DNA from: Puffinus mauretanicus
Lineage: Eukaryota > Chordata > Aves > Procellariiformes > Procellariidae
Length of the DNA: 64,000 bases
Assembly: GCA_023333565.1 (NCBI GenBank)
Contig: JAJKFH010001094.1
Span: 620,001-684,000, forward strand
Direction: 5' to 3'
The translations under genes were made by a program, and so were the position numbers. The notes beneath the pieces were generated by a model. It was not told where the DNA came from and did no database searches. It saw nothing but the letters and a program-made list of their open reading frames with translations. Positions 35,976-50,351 of the stretch are shown piece by piece (positions within the stretch are counted from its first letter, which is position 1; the number at the start of each line of letters is the position of its first letter).

Positions 35976-38900
35976 TATTGTGGTATTCATGCCAAAAAGG
36001 ACTGCTCCATAGTGATACAGATGCACAGGGACCATTATGAAGTCAAAAAAGTTTGCAGCAGAGGAGTCACCAGTATCTTGCCCCTCAAGATGAAACAGAT
36101 CCATTACAGACAGAAAAAAAAATCTTCGCATTGTTTCCCTTCTTCCTCCTCAAGGCTACACAGAGATCAAGCCAGTTTTGCTCTCTATTACGTTAAACAT
36201 ATTTTCAAAATAAGCTTTTAATAAAACTTCAACCAGGCTTGGATGCAGTTACTGTGTGGATATATATAAGAATGCTCCATAGAGACGGGATTGTGTGGGC
36301 ACATTGTGTGCCCTTACCTGGCTGAAGATGCTAGCAGAAGCATTGCAGCCCTTCCCTTCCTCTTCAGTAAGAACACTTCTTCTTTTAACTGTAATCACTG
36401 TGAAGTAATTACATGAAAATAACCTCTCTGTGAACAAGGTACGGGCTCCTGTCTTAGCAAGATCAATAAAGAATGACCAAGAGAAGTGATACTGTAAACG
36501 TTTGATCCAGAATGTAGGTCTGGACTGCCCTCCCAAAACAGAATGAGGAGGATGCTCGTAGAGTCACCTATAGCCTCAAGTACCAGAGAGTTTTTGAGGG
36601 ATGAGCCAGTTTTCTCTATCGTAGGCTTAGTTTTATGCAAAAAAGCTTGACTGGCTGCATTCAAGGCATTTTCCATAGCTGGTATGCATTTTCAGGGTTT
36701 AACCCTGAGCAACGCACAGACAACTTGCGTAAAACCATGCACGAATTTGTCTTTGCAAGTCATTTCAAGTACCAGCAGGGATAAACAATGTAAAAGAACT
36801 CCCCAAGCAACCCAATGAACAAGGAGCTCCCTTTCCCCTGGCAACTTTACATATCTTTAAGTTAACTTAAATCTAATGGTAAAACTCAGAGTTTAGGGAC
36901 TTTCATGGGATTTGTAGCAATCTCAGAAGAATCACAGCCTGATGGGATGAGGAACAGCTCATACCCAGCCAGACAATCATGACCCATGTGGAGAGTCATT
37001 TCATCAACCAGCCAAGTAGACCTCAGCAGAAATCATGATTTTTTCTTGGAAGGAAAAGCAATTCTGTTTTATATAACATTTTCCTAAATGTGCAAGAGAG
37101 GACAAAAGGAACTGAAAATGTAGTAGCTTTTGGTGACATGTAGCTTGTATGTCACATTTCTTCTAAACTGAGTAGCAAACACAATCCCATCTGAAGATGA
37201 TGTTAACGCTGTTAACCAGACCTACATTTCTCTATCTTGTAACTCTTAGTTTGCCTGAATTCAAGCAGGATTTGTGCTCTAATGCACACTCCCATCCAGT
37301 CTGATTTACCAGGTTGGAGTTAAAGTACCTCCAAGTCCATGTCCAAGGATTTGCTGGCCTTTATCCGTTAGAGAGATAAAGCTACCACCCAAGTGAAAGT
37401 TCAAGTTAGCAACACTGTACAGAAGTACCTTGCACAGGTGAAGGGCATGTGACACTTGTTTGCTCAGTGACACACAATGACATTAAAATGCTTAAAATGC
37501 TGGTGTTGCATCTGGGTTTTTGGCTCAGGGATCATATGAGTCATGACACAGTTAAATCGGACTGAGAAGAGACAAGGAGTTTTTAGACAGAAGAATAAGT
37601 CTCAAGTGGCAGGTAAACAGGACTCTGCCAGAACTGCAGAATGATGAGACATTGAACTGTACAGACACCCACCAAGAAGCCAAATGGGTGCATCAGGAGA
37701 TACTGCACATGGACCATAGGGCCACTATTAGAATAAGAGCCACAAAATAAAGAGCATGTCACATTTTCTGAGATTTAAATTCATGTGGTTCTCTGTAATG
37801 GTAATTTGCTACTGACAATAGCTTTTTCATATGTTCCAGACAGTTGTTTCACTGAGACCATCAGCAGTAAAGAATCTTTGTCCTTCATTAACTTCTCATG
37901 CAAGCATTAATTAGCCCACAGATTCTAGTAATAATAGGCTTATGAAACTGGTGTCTGTCTGTACCAATAACCTCTGCAGTGAGCTGTGCCATCCATCAGC
38001 AAATCCAGGAAAGTAACTGGGGAAGGAATATACTCTTAGAGAGTTTTTACCAAGATCCCCTTTCCTCCTTCGCAGGACAGTTGGAAAAGGGATTGAGGAA
38101 GCCTGTTTTCATTTTCCAGGCTCATCTTTTCCTTCAGTAGCTTTTAATTACTATGAAGCTTAGTTATTAATGTCTCTGAAGTCAGACTCTGTCTGGTTAG
38201 TGTATATTGCTATGAAATTCTTTTGAAACAGCATCAGGCACAAAAGGTGCACTGTCCCCTCCTGCCTGTTTCTGTTACTGCTGTTACTCTATGGTAATAC
38301 TGTGCTGGAGCCTGTGGTGTTGGGCACTATTAAACACTGACCATCAAAGCTGCATGCCTCTAGGAGCTAGAACAAGACAGCTGGTGAGATACACCCAGGG
38401 AGCAGAGTACAGGGACCAAGGAAGCAGCACCAGTCAGTATGACAAGCACTGATTCTAGCAGATGAACAGTCCCAACTCCTAGACTGATTACTGATGGCCC
38501 TGGTCCTTGGAAGATGCTCTGTGTGCCTGGATCGCTGCATCTACAAGGTGGCCACTGAAGCTGCTGGAGCCCTGTGCAAACGCTGTGGTCTTCCCACAGG
38601 AAGCACCTTTCAAGATCAGGTCCTATAAATGCACAAAAATGCAGAAAATCTCCCCAATCTCCCCATGACCTTTAAATGGCACATTGTTTGTCATGTAGCT
38701 GAAGGAGATATTTCCTTGGAGTGGGGTGGGGAGAATGCTAAGGGTGTTTGTTTTCTGTGACCACACACTGGGGTAGGTGTCTTAGCCCACAGTGCCAATT
38801 TTCCAGCAGTCCCCCAGGCCTCAAGCCAGCCCTCCTGTGGTCAGAAAACCTGCCAGCATGCAGGTTCTAGAAAGAGGAGTCCAGCAGAGTGTTCAGCAAA

Positions 38901-41175
38901 CTAATCCTCCCCACCCGCGGGTATCATTTTTATTACAGTGGCTGTTAGATGCCATAAGCTTGGAAGAGCACCACCTTATGCTCTGAACTGTGGATTTACG
39001 TGTGATCCTTTATGCCAGCTCTCCTATTTCTAAAACTCTCATCAGATCACAAGTTAAAAATACTTGAACTACCATGGCCTGTCTAATCGTCTGTATGAGA
39101 AGCGAGTTCTCTGTTAGCACCACGCAACAATGAAATCTGCAGTGTCCTTATTTTAGTGTGCTTCCTGGTTCTCTGTGATACAGACACTAATGAACTGTAA
39201 CCTGGGAAACCACTGAAAGTCTGTTGGCTTAATGCATGTGAGAAGTTTGGCTAGACTAAGGTCTTTCAGAAAGGAAACTGAAGAGATCTTCATCCCCCAC
39301 AACCTCATGGTCTTCAGACTGTTCCTTTAGATTAGCAAAGTTTCTTGAAATTCATGGAGCTGGTTTTATTTTTTTTTCTACCTGCAATGAAACAACAACT
39401 GGTGTCTGGAAGTGGAAGAATCTCTAGTTACCAAAATAACTTGTGAAAAGTGGGAAGAATGTATTTGCAAGATTGGGGTAAGTAATATTTTACACTTTGA
39501 GAACAGGATCATGCAGAGGTTTCTAAGCACTGCACACGTGTCAGTTAAACCTCATACTACCCAATTAACACTACCCTTACCCTATACAGGTAGCTGAATG
39601 ACAGGGAGGGTAGAAGAGGGTAGGACATTCACTCAAACTCACACCATGAACTGGACTTGGACTAAAACCAAAAGTCCCCAACCTCTCCTTCTGCCCTCTG
39701 CCCATAAAAATGCTGCCCTCTTTCTGTAGCACTTCAGCAGCACTTCTCCACAAACACTTCTGCCCACTCAGCCCTCTCCCACCTTCGTCCTACTCAACAC
39801 AGCAGCTTTCTGTGGGCAAACTTGCCAGGAGCAGCTCTGTTTTGGGCAAACTCTGTCTCTGATCCCTCTCTTCTTCCACTGGCTCATTCCAGCAGTCAGC
39901 TGGAGAAGAAAAGAAAGGGATAACAGGTGCTGGTGGTGGCAGGAAAGTGCAAGGGCTTCGCTGTGACAACTCCCACAAAACATCTGCTGTCTACTGTGGC
40001 TGGCTGAGCTCATGCCCTTAGGACAGCACCTCCTCTCTGCATGAAAAAAGGCCTCACCAGATGCCTGTTCCTGCTAAAACATGCCCAACAGAACTTGGTG
40101 TGCCAGGAAAGAGAGGGTGACAGAGGAAAAAATATGGCAGCACTGTACAACCTGGTTCAAAGGACAGCTCAAGGAGTAGCTCTGAACCAGTCTCCTCCAC
40201 TGCAACCTGTCAGCTCCTGCTGACCACACTTTTCTTCGTAGCTTTGCTTCAGTGACTTCTGACTCTCCCCTCCCTCCCTACTTGCTCCTCCTTTGCATCC
40301 TCTGCAGCAGCAGTCACCTGAGCACCCTTCCCAAAGCTGCATCCTTGATCATCTACTCTCCATCAATACTTGTTCCCTGGTAATCTCACCAGTTACCAGC
40401 CAAGCCAATACACTTGCTGTCTATGTGTAAATATTTGACAGATCTATTGCTCTATTCCATCTAGGCCTGCCTTTCACTTGCATGCAAATCTGTCTGTCTT
40501 TGGTACCTCCTTATACATATGTGATTTCTAACTCAAAGTCAACAGGGCTACAGTCTATCCCACCACGTCTCCTTCCTCTTCTCTAGCTCAGTTGGAATAA
40601 CACTGCCATCCTCTCACCCGTTCCTCTCTGTGTCTCATCTTCTGTCCCCATGTCCAGGTAACATCCGAGCCTGACAGGTTGTTTTTACCATGATCCCTGC
40701 TATGTACTTGTCTCATTCAAAATCTTTCTAGAAAACAATTTTCCTGTGCTGCTGCCTGGATCCTTCACCTTCTCCTCCTCTTGCATTGCATTAATGTCTT
40801 TTCTTTCTCATCTTCTGACTCCTAGCTCTCCAACCCTCCACCCCATCCTAGCTCTTGTCTTGTAGTCATTCTCAGAGGGATCAAAACATGCTTGTAATCA
40901 GACTGTGTGTTAGGACCCACTTATTTGGAGCCCTAACATGCATCACCTCTCTTTATCTTGTTCCTCACACAAGGCAGGCGCTCTATCAAGTTCCACAGAT
41001 ATGCTTATGTGCACCCTCAAATATTTCTTAAATTCTCTTTTGCCATGATGTCACCAAAATGCTACCAGCTAGCTAGGCTGCTGGTAGCTGAAGCCTCCTG
41101 CCTCTGATACGAAGCATAATGTCTCCACTGGATTCCACATATTCCCATTTAGCTGTCTGCATCCTGCTGGATTGT

Positions 41176-41270
41176 ATCTTATTCTTAGATGGCAAGCTTG
41201 GGGTTAGAGGCAGAAATTGCCTTTTCGTTCTGTGTTTGCAGCGTAACTACCACACTGGGAATCAAGTCCA
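41176..41270 (+). repeat. Ancient L3/CR1-like amniote LINE 3' end
   Basis: TTAGATGGCAAGCTTGGGGT, then AGAGGCAGAAATTGCCTTTT and CGTTCTGTGTTTGCAGCG, follow a 3' motif I recall as abundant in turtle and crocodile genomes. The pyrimidine-rich kilobase before it (about 40240-41170) could be its decayed body, but that is inference. Confidence 0.5.
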
Positions 41271-43476
41271 TCACTCCTGAGTCTTTGGCATTAAGGTGAT
41301 AAATAAGAGTGGAAATTACAGTAACAGAACTGACACAAGGAGAGCAAGTGGCAGCACTGACAACAGAGCAGTGGCATCCTGTTCATCCCTCGCTATTCAT
41401 TTCAGTACCTTTGTGATTCTGCACCTGCACACGTGCAGCCAGTAGAGCAGTAGGAATTGCCACCATCTAGAAGTCTCCTTCTAATTATAAGAGTAAGATC
41501 ACATGGCTTTCTGCCAGCCAAATAGTTGTAAGCTCTTCATATACAAGAAGCTTTCACTTGAACTTAGCCGCCACAATCCAATTTGCTTGATTTCAGTAAG
41601 GTTTAAATTGTTCTTCCTGCTCTTTCTACACTAACAGCCCCAGAACAGTATGTTAAGAAGATGTAGATAACATGTCTGAGAGAGATTTTCAACTGGATGT
41701 GTTAAATCTTCCATTTTGCCCCTAAAAATGTCCTGGCAAGAGAAAATTACTAGTTGCAGACACGTGTTTCTGTCATATCTATCAGCAACCAAGCTAAGCT
41801 GATTTGCAGCCTTGGACACTAACCATCAGTCTACTTTCAGGTTGCTGAGGACTTCATATATAAGCACGCCAAAAGCTAGGATGCTCCCAAAATAGAATAT
41901 GCTTTAGGATTCAGCATAGTTAAAGGAGAACATTAAGGTGAAAAAGCAAAGAGCTGATCATATTTACAGTGGAGTGTAACAGCACACTCCAAAGAAAGTC
42001 AGTCACCTAAATGTTGCATAAGAGAAGATCTCTTGTATTTATTGAAGATGAGGGAGCAGAGGGAGAGACAGAACTGAGAGTTAACCGGTTGTGTAGATAG
42101 GAAAAAGAAGTGCATTTTCCCTAGCTTGAAAGCTGTGCTATAGGTGTTAAATGGCCTCCCGAGCCTAAGCAGGCTTTATGTGTAATGAATATTTTCCTTT
42201 GATGTTTCTTCAGAACAACTAGTCTAGGGCGCTGACCACTGTAAACCTCTTAAATTTCAAGTGCTATTTTTATGGCCTCTTTATGATTGGAGTAACCTCA
42301 CTTAAAGGATTACAGGGGTTACTTCATGTCTTTGTATCCAAATGCATTCTGGTAAAGATCAGATTGATCTGAAGTAAACTGTTATCCTTAGCTTTGATTC
42401 TTAATCATTCCCAAGACCTTTGTTCTTTGATTGTCACTAGGGAATCTTAAATGCAAGGTATGTTAATTAGTATCTGGCTTATCAGCAAGATGTCCATTAT
42501 CAAATACAAGAAATATGTCCCTGATATTGTTAGGAAAAGTACCTGAAAGTAAATTTAAAATAATAGTATTCACCTGATGATTCCCACAATGTTTTGCTGG
42601 TTTGGCTTTAGTGTTTGCAACTGTTTTATAGTAGAGGTATTTAAAAGGGATGAATCCTCTCTAAGTAAAAGAATTCACAGCCTAGGTTGAAGCATTTAGA
42701 CAAACTAAAGTCAAATGAACAGGTTAATATATTTGCCAGATTATTCAGTGTCAATCTATAGTGGAAATGATGCAGACATGTGCTGCTTTCATGTTAAATA
42801 GCATGTCACAGTTGATCATTAGCAAACATCGGAAAACACAGTAGTGATTGATTACACTCTTGTACCAAAGCTCTATACAGCTTTGCAATGAAAAATACAA
42901 CTATGCAGAGCGTACTTTGAAAAGCACAGTCCAAGTGCCATGTCATGAGACCTTTAATCGTGTAAAGAACTACTTAGTGTCTGTGTACAGCTCTGCCCTC
43001 TGTAAGCCTGCCTCACAGTACCCTGTCGTAGCTGGGTCTGCCCAGTCATCAGCTGTCTGAGATTCACCTTTTGCTAAATTGCTTCACACCTTTTATTTTC
43101 AACGAAGAATGATGCAAGATCCCCTGTGCTGTTCTCATGTTGCCCAAGCCACGGTGTGCGTCCACGGGAGTCGTGGGTGGCAAAGGATGAGAGTGATTAT
43201 ATAATAATGTAATCTGGCACCCAGAAATGCTCACGTTTGTCTGCCACATCTGTTTTTAGGCATTCTTCTTCCTGTGGGTGCTTCCTTCAGTCCCAAAGGT
43301 CTCAGGTAAATGATTCCTTTAATACACTGCAGTTCAAACTATTTGATCTGGGAAAAGAATTACACCAAAAAATTGTTCTCATATATTAAGTTAGCTAGAG
43401 CAAAGATGCTCAATATTAAATTTGAATCAAATGATAAGTTCATCCTCTGCCTTCACAGTCTGTTACAGGGAAAGGT

Positions 43477-44085
43477 CACAGAATCACAGAATGATTGAGG
43501 TTGGAAGGACCTCTGGAGGTCATCTGGTCCAACCCCCCTGATCAAGCAGGGCCACCTACAGCCGGTTGCTCAGGACCATGTCTAGATGGCTTTTGAATAT
43601 CTCCAAGGATGGAGACCCCACAACCTCTCTGAGCAACCTGTGCCAGTGCTCAGTCACCCTCACAGCAAAAAAGTGTTTCCTGATGTTCAGAGGGAACCTC
43701 CTGTGTTTCAGTTTGTGCCCATGGCCTCTGGTCCCGTCACTGGGCACCACTGAAGAGAGCCTGTCTCCATTCTCTTTAGGTATTTACATACATTGATAAG
43801 ACCTGCCCTGCCCCGAGCCTTCTCTTCTCCAGGCTGAACAGTCCCAGGTCTCTCCACCTTTCCTAGTAGGAGATATGCACCAATCCCTTAATCAACTTAC
43901 TGGCCCATTGCTGGACTCTCTCCAGTGTGTCCATGTCTCTCTTGTACTGGGGAGCCCAGAACTGGACACAATACTCCAGGTATGGCCTGACCACTGCTGA
44001 ATAGAGGGGAAGGATCACCTCCCTGGACCTGCTGGCAATGCTTTGCCTAATGCAGCCCAGGATACCATTAGCCCTTCTTTGCTGC
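43477..44085 (-). mobile_element. CR1 LINE, 5'-truncated, older subfamily (copy 3 type)
   Basis: The plus strand begins CACAGAATCACAGAATGATT followed by GGTTGGAAGGACCTCTGGAG, the reverse complement of a CR1 3' end. The consensus differs from copies 1 and 5 (it reads CTGGAGGTCATCTGGTCCAA), so this is a different, older CR1 subfamily. The 5' side fades near 44085 within the RT C-terminal region. The sequence between matches ORF2 and 3' UTR with several small indels. Confidence 0.9.
43556..44085 (-). pseudogene. CR1 ORF2 C-terminal remnant
   Basis: Minus-strand translation gives [20 protein letters not shown] and [18 protein letters not shown] (44085-43863), then, in another frame, HWHRLLREVVGSPSLEIFKS (43750-43556). 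These are successive segments of the CR1 RT C-terminus, separated by frame-disrupting indels. No catalytic motif is present because the element is truncated downstream of it. Confidence 0.85.
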
Positions 44086-47000
44086 AAGAAAGCAGCTGGG
44101 CCAGGCCCTTTATTAAAGACATTTCCTTTTCTTGCATTCTGTTCTGTTGTCAAATCTTCCATGCCATTGCTGTATTCTCCGCAAGACCCCTGTGAGCTAC
44201 TATAGTCTCAATGGCAAATATCCAATGAGAAAATTTCTAAGCTGTCTTTCATTTACTTAAAAGTCTGTATCTTGGATCAGTATGTATTTTAGGCAGCTTT
44301 ATCACCCAAGAGACAGAAGGGTTCCAGCCTCACAGTTAAATACGTAATGAGGCAACTCTTAAAGCACAGTTACCCCCAATTCACCTTGGGGGTAAGGGAT
44401 AGTGCATAAATAAGAAGTGCTTTGAAGTCTGTAGCATTAAGTCCAAGAGGTTTACAACCTACACCTTCAATGGGATTGAATTCTGTGGGTTATTTATATA
44501 CTTTTTTGAAAGATGATCTCTATGTAATGAACAAAAATCTCATTTTACAAGGCACTTGCTTCTTGTGTGGGTCTGAGATCTGTTTGTGCAATGGAAACAT
44601 ACACAGGTCATGATAAGCTTTTCTGAAATCCCTACTGATAACACAAAGCAGATGGGACTTCTACCTCACTGGCAAAGCAATCCACAGACTCTGCATTAAC
44701 ATTCGCTTTCTCAGAGCTAACCTTACTGGCAGCTCACCACAGAAGTCTATTAGATCAAATAAGTCCAGGTGAATGTAAACTCTTAACAATTTACTTCTGA
44801 CAAATGACAGTCTGTCCTTGAACCAACTACAGCTATTACAGTAGTAGCTATTACTACCACTCTGCTTTGTAGTTTTATCTTGCTGCTCATCACTTTAGTA
44901 GTATCTGAATATCTTACAAAATATGCAAACACTAACAAAGTCCCGAGTGGATTTAAAACTCCCACTTACAGCATTTAAAACACTTCTCTGGCCTCCTTCG
45001 AGGATGCAATGCTGGCTGCTCACTGCTCAAGAACCAAAATCATTTATTGCCTTTAAGTTTGAGTACAAGCTCCATAGATCATTATAATCATTCTCAAGCA
45101 TCCTCACAAGACCATGTGAGAATAAGGACATAATAAGGACATTTTCTACCAGGTTTCTGTCAGATTTTATCGTTTTAAAACTATTAAAATAGTGCCTTTG
45201 TACCAAAGATATCTGAGGCCTGATAAATACTGTTCTAATTTAAAAGAGGCCAAAATAAAACTTTTCCTCTTGTCTTTTAACTCACTGCTGAGGTCAGTAA
45301 TTATTCAGATTTGAGACCTGAAGGAGTTTTGAGGGTGCTTTTCTGTAGGGGATCCCGAGGCTATGCAATAAAAATGCTCATCATTTTTTCTTAAGTTTTT
45401 ACCAATGTAACCAGATATATACATTGGTGCAATATTTGCATTGGCTACGGCAAAGAGTACATCTCTTTGCAGTGCTGCCAGAGTGTCCTGTGTGACTAGC
45501 TAATTGGAATTATGGCTAAGCAGATGATGGTCTTCTGATGCTTCAGCCTTTGTCTTGTGTATTTATTTTGCCCTTCCCTCTTTTTCTACCCTGCTTCTCT
45601 TTGCAGGCTTGTGCATATCAGGAATAGCCTTTGGGAGAGAATAGGCAGAACCAGTCAGCTTCCCACCTTGAAGCTAATGCTAATGCAAGTGCCAGTCATT
45701 GCCTTATTGCCTAGCATTCCAGATCAGCTGCACAATTTGAACAGTAAATTAAATTGTTGAACTGTGGTCTACCTTGCTCACAGCAGCCTCCTCTGGAGGG
45801 GCAATATCTTGTCCTAACTGGTCTGCAAAAAGGTAAAGCTTGGTGCCTGGAACATAGTTAACACCAGAAGCTTGGAGATAACTGGAGCTTTATGTTTTAA
45901 AGAATAACAGGAATTCCAGAAATGTGGTGCTGGTATGTGAAAGCCCCAGGAAGTAAATGACCTGAGCACATGCACCAACTTACTACTTGATTTTGGACTG
46001 GGCAATGGTAAGTGAAAAAAGTAATAAACTGAAATGTTCCACACTGGATACCATGAGCTGGGTAAGTTCTGCTTAGATTAGAAGTGAATAAAATTGCGCT
46101 TGCCTGCTGTTTACCCTCAGCTCCAGGAAAGTCTCCAAGGTGTAATTATTCAGGCCTTTCTCATGTGAACTGAATAGACTAAAGCTGCTCACACTCCCAA
46201 AGTGGGAAAAGCACGCAGATACCTGCAGCGCTGCGAGGCAGGCCCTGCACTGCCCGGGGACTGAAAGTGGCAGGGACCAAGGGAAGCTGAGGCACACAGC
46301 ACAGAGCGGTGCCAGCAAGCAGAGTCTGATAGCCACAGAGACTTGGCTAAAATCTTTTCATTTAGTCAAAGCAATTCCTTTGCTGCTTATTAAATTGATG
46401 AGAATTGATTGCTTTTTAACAAAGTTATTGCTTTGATCTTAGGCTCAATGCAAAGGAGATAAAAGAGGGAAATATTATTATGAGATAAAATGAAACATTG
46501 GAGCTCAATGAAAACGTGAAGGCTTCTTTTCTCCTGGTGAGGGGTAACGTTTCAAACGTAAACAGTTCATTGAGATTCAATAAGATAGTCACTGTATCTA
46601 TTTAAATAATGAATTTAAATCATCCTGGCTCTGCACTGTCCAGGTCCTCAAGCTGTGTTTACAAGGTGGCACTGAAGAGCAGAGAGTGAGGGCTCCTGGT
46701 TTCCTCTGTTGTAAGCGGTATGAGAACCAACGATTTCCCCACACCTCAATTCAAAACCCATTAGCTCTGCTTGGGTAGACGGGACTCCAGCACAGCCAGA
46801 CACCCACCTGGCTTTCCTCCCCCTCTTATTCATCAAGTCCTCCCTATTGCCAGCCACATAAGAAGTTCTCTGATGCAGGTTTCCCATCTGTACTTTGGGG
46901 TAAAAGCATTGCATTGTGTGGTCAGAATTAAATTACTGACATCCAAAAATAGCATTTAAGAACTAATGCTTAAATCAGAACAAGATTTAATACAAATTAT

Positions 47001-48785
47001 CTTTTTAACATATCAATAAAATTAGGGAGAAGTTTATGTACACATATATAATTAGTACATGGTTAGAAGGTGGACAGCATTGTCACAGGCTTCATATTTT
47101 AGAGGAAATTCCAATCTCTAGAGGCTTCACTCAGCCATTTGATGAACAATTACTGTTACAGCCTGAGGAGCAGTAAACATCATCCACAAGCTTCATGTGG
47201 ATGTGCCAAAGAAATTTTCTATCAACTGACACATGCAGACCGGTAACAGAAGTTTTCAACCAAGCAAGAGATGGAGAAGATGGAAGAGAAATACTGCTAG
47301 CATATGAATCAAATCTGTGTTTCCACAACATAGCTGCAACTCTAATTCTCTGAGTATCAGCTAAAGATGCAGTGGGTCTAAGTTACCTTCAAGCAAGGTA
47401 CAGCCCAACAAAATAGATATAATTGAAGTATTTCAGCTGTGAAGTTTCAGTTCCAGGCTACTTCTGCCTTTCAAGATAATTCAACTTAAACAAAAGTATT
47501 CACCAAGTTAATGTCACAGAGGTTTTGTTTTTCTCCCAAATTCCTAAATTAGAAGAGAACAGAACACAAGTTTGAGCTAACAGTCCAGAAGGGGTGTGTT
47601 TGCTGATCCTTATGTAGCCGCACATGTGCCAGATCAGAGTCAAGCGGAAGGGCATGATGACCCCAGAACAGGTACAGGTACCATCAGGACAGTTTAGTAT
47701 GTAGGAAATATGACTGGATTCACTGGAAAAAATTAGGTGCATTGCTCAGCACTGCACATTCCCAGAGAAAGGGACTCAAGCCATACATAAAATCTGAGAA
47801 CAGAGGTTTTATTCAGATACATTTCTGCTGAGGAGTGTCAACAGAGATGGACCAAAGGTAAACAGATCTATGAAAAAGAATTGTATAGTTTGCCTGCATA
47901 GAGTCTTGAACTCTACTCTTTTTTGTATCAGTGTGCATTTTTGAATCACTCCATTAGAAGAAAATGAAAAGTAGAGTTTGTTGTACGGTGGCCACAAGAT
48001 TGACCAACTGCTTGTGCTCATCTGATTAGTCTCCAGTGGCTGAAAAGTAATGTTGTTGTTTGCACTGGTTTTCACCCAATCTCTCTGGGTTTTTATGTAC
48101 AGAGAGCCATTGCTGCTGAAAGAACAGAAAACTCAATACTTAAAAATGTATTTTATGGCTTTTGTTTGTATCTGAATAATTGATAATTTCTAAAAAGACA
48201 ACTTCAAAAATTAATCTGAAGAGGCTATAAGTAGCACCTGGGATTCTGGTTATTTCTTCCAGTGCTAGCTGCTTTACTGTCCAATCTTCATGACTCAGAG
48301 GAAACTCACAGAAAACAGACACTACTTCAACTAATGGTCTATAGTCAACAACTAAACTAGACTTAGGAACTTGGAACTAAGACATGCAGAAGTTAAAAAA
48401 TCACCTGAAAAACCCAAACAAGCCTGCAGGTAGCACAAGACCATGTCCTCGCCAAACTTGGCTTCACAGCTGATCAAAGAAAGGTGAAACTGGGATCACA
48501 TCAGCCCACACTGCCGAGTTTCACAGAAAGTCTTCACAGTGATTTATCTCCTCATAGGGCTACTGCTGGGCTTGTCTGCCTGGAGAGGAAAACAACCACA
48601 TCTGGCTAGTCTGCAGGAAGAACTGATTCAGTTTAACCCTTCCACATACAATATAGCCTTTTCCTGAACCCAAGTGCACCTCTGCATGTGATTGTGAGTA
48701 AATGTTATAATCCATTGAGCTAATTAAGTAAAGATATTTCCTACTATAGCCATGGCAAAAGTAGTTTATTAGCATACCTTGTCTC
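44086..48785. other. Intergenic; nothing recognisable
   Basis: Short ORFs only, no recognised repeat or exon between the two CR1 fragments that bound it. Confidence 0.55.
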
Positions 48786-49036
48786 CAGGGGAGGTTTAGA
48801 CTGGACATTAGGAAACATTTCTTTACTGAGAAGGTGGTCAAACGGTGGAACAGGCTTCCTAGAGAGGTGGTCGATGCCCCAAGCCTGTCAGTGTTTAAGA
48901 GGCATTTGGACAGTGCCCTTAATAACATGCTTTAACTTGGTCAGCCCTGCATTAGTCAGGCAGTTGGACCAGATGATCGTTGTAGGTCCTTTCCAATTGA
49001 AATAGTCTATTCTATTCTAGTCTACTCTATTCTATG
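48786..49036 (+). mobile_element. CR1 LINE 3' fragment with TCTAT-type tail
   Basis: This is a 250-base plus-strand CR1 3' end. The ORF2 tail reads as [18 protein letters not shown] then [17 protein letters not shown], and is followed by a 3' UTR with GTTGGACCAGATGATC. The terminus is a pentamer-based run (TATTCTATTCTAG and TCTACTCTATTCTATG) instead of the octamer tail of the other copies. This marks a separate CR1 subfamily. Confidence 0.88.
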
Positions 49037-50351
49037 CTTTATTTTCCAGGAGTGATGGTAATACAAGAAAAATCTGCCTTTTCTCCATGAGAAGACAATT
49101 GATCAGATAGTGCCCAGAGTATTGAAATGCAGCATGGTTAGCAGAGTCTTGCTTGGATTAAGAGGAGCACAAGCCTCCTGACTTCTTAAAAGACTGTGTT
49201 TGGATTAGCACAGGAAGAGAGGACTCAGGAGGGAACTGTGAGAATGCTCTTAGGTCTGCAAAAGTTTGTCTCAGATTTGTTTACCTCAGAGGCTGTATCC
49301 AACCTGCCGCTGAGTAATGTGCAAAGCTAGAGGATACAACACACTGACGTTTCACCTTTCTAGAGACCTGTTTTTAAAGCTAGGATCAATCACAAGGAAG
49401 ACAAATCTGATACTTTGATCTGAGGGCTAAATCCAAAGAGGAACTGAATTAGTCAGAACCGGAAAGATCTCACAGTCCTGGGTAGGATGTTTGGGGCTCC
49501 GCAGGTAATGTCACGGAGCAGTAGAAAGTGGAGCTGGCTTCACTGGAAACGGGCAAACCAAGCAAAGGGCTGTCTGAGTCTAGCCAACAGGGAAGGCTAC
49601 CAAGAAGAACATGTAGTTGTGTCTGCTTAGAAATGTCAGCTGTGAGCCCATTTCTGAGATTGGCTGTTTAAAGCCAGAGAGAAACAGGTCCAGCTAATGG
49701 TTAGATAATTTCAAATCACCACTTTCGGCTGATTTGGAGCAAGGGCTTGAACTCCGTGATGCAAGCCTGCATGATCTCTTTGAGTTCTGTAGACTTGCTG
49801 CATGCCAAAGACACTTTAGGAAATTCTAGTCTCTAGAAGACAGAGTCCTTTTTTACCAAATAATTTCCCTGCATTACTAGGTCTCAAACCAAAGACTGAC
49901 ATCCTTGAATCCCTCAAGAGACAAAAAGGGAGTACAACTCTTTGGCCTGCTGAGAGATCCGTTGCACAGGTGGATGAGGGGATCCCCCAGATCCTGATCC
50001 CTGCTCCATGGACTATTTATACATTTCCTTCAACGACTTTTCCACATGAAACAGTTGGTCAGGGCAGCAGCCAGATCACCCTGCCAAGTTAGTGCACCAC
50101 TTACTCTTCCCCACCATCTGTGGTCCAGCCAACACTTAATCATTTTTTTTAAATCACAACTTTAATAGGCAAGGCAGAAAGCCCAAGTAGTACATAACCA
50201 ACAGGGCAGGGTGGTAAGAATTTGACTCCTTTTAAGCAGAGGAAGGGACTGAATGTATGCCACAGGCAAACACTCCAGCCACAAGAGGAGCCATTTTGGC
50301 AGAAACATGTTCAATGGTTGTATTTTAAATGTACTCCAAGGATGCTACCGC
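49037..50351. other. Intergenic; nothing recognisable
   Basis: Unique-looking sequence between a CR1 tail and the split LTR. No ORF of note. Confidence 0.55.

Larger units (their letters stand above)
30866..43476. other. Intergenic; no gene seen
   Basis: AT-rich, with only short ORFs on both strands. It contains the inverted/direct repeat at 34203-34270, a MIR/L3-like fragment at 35908-35975, a small tandem duplication of ATGAAAGGAGTTA near 33316-33348 and the ancient LINE end at 41176-41270. Nothing else recognisable. Confidence 0.6.
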
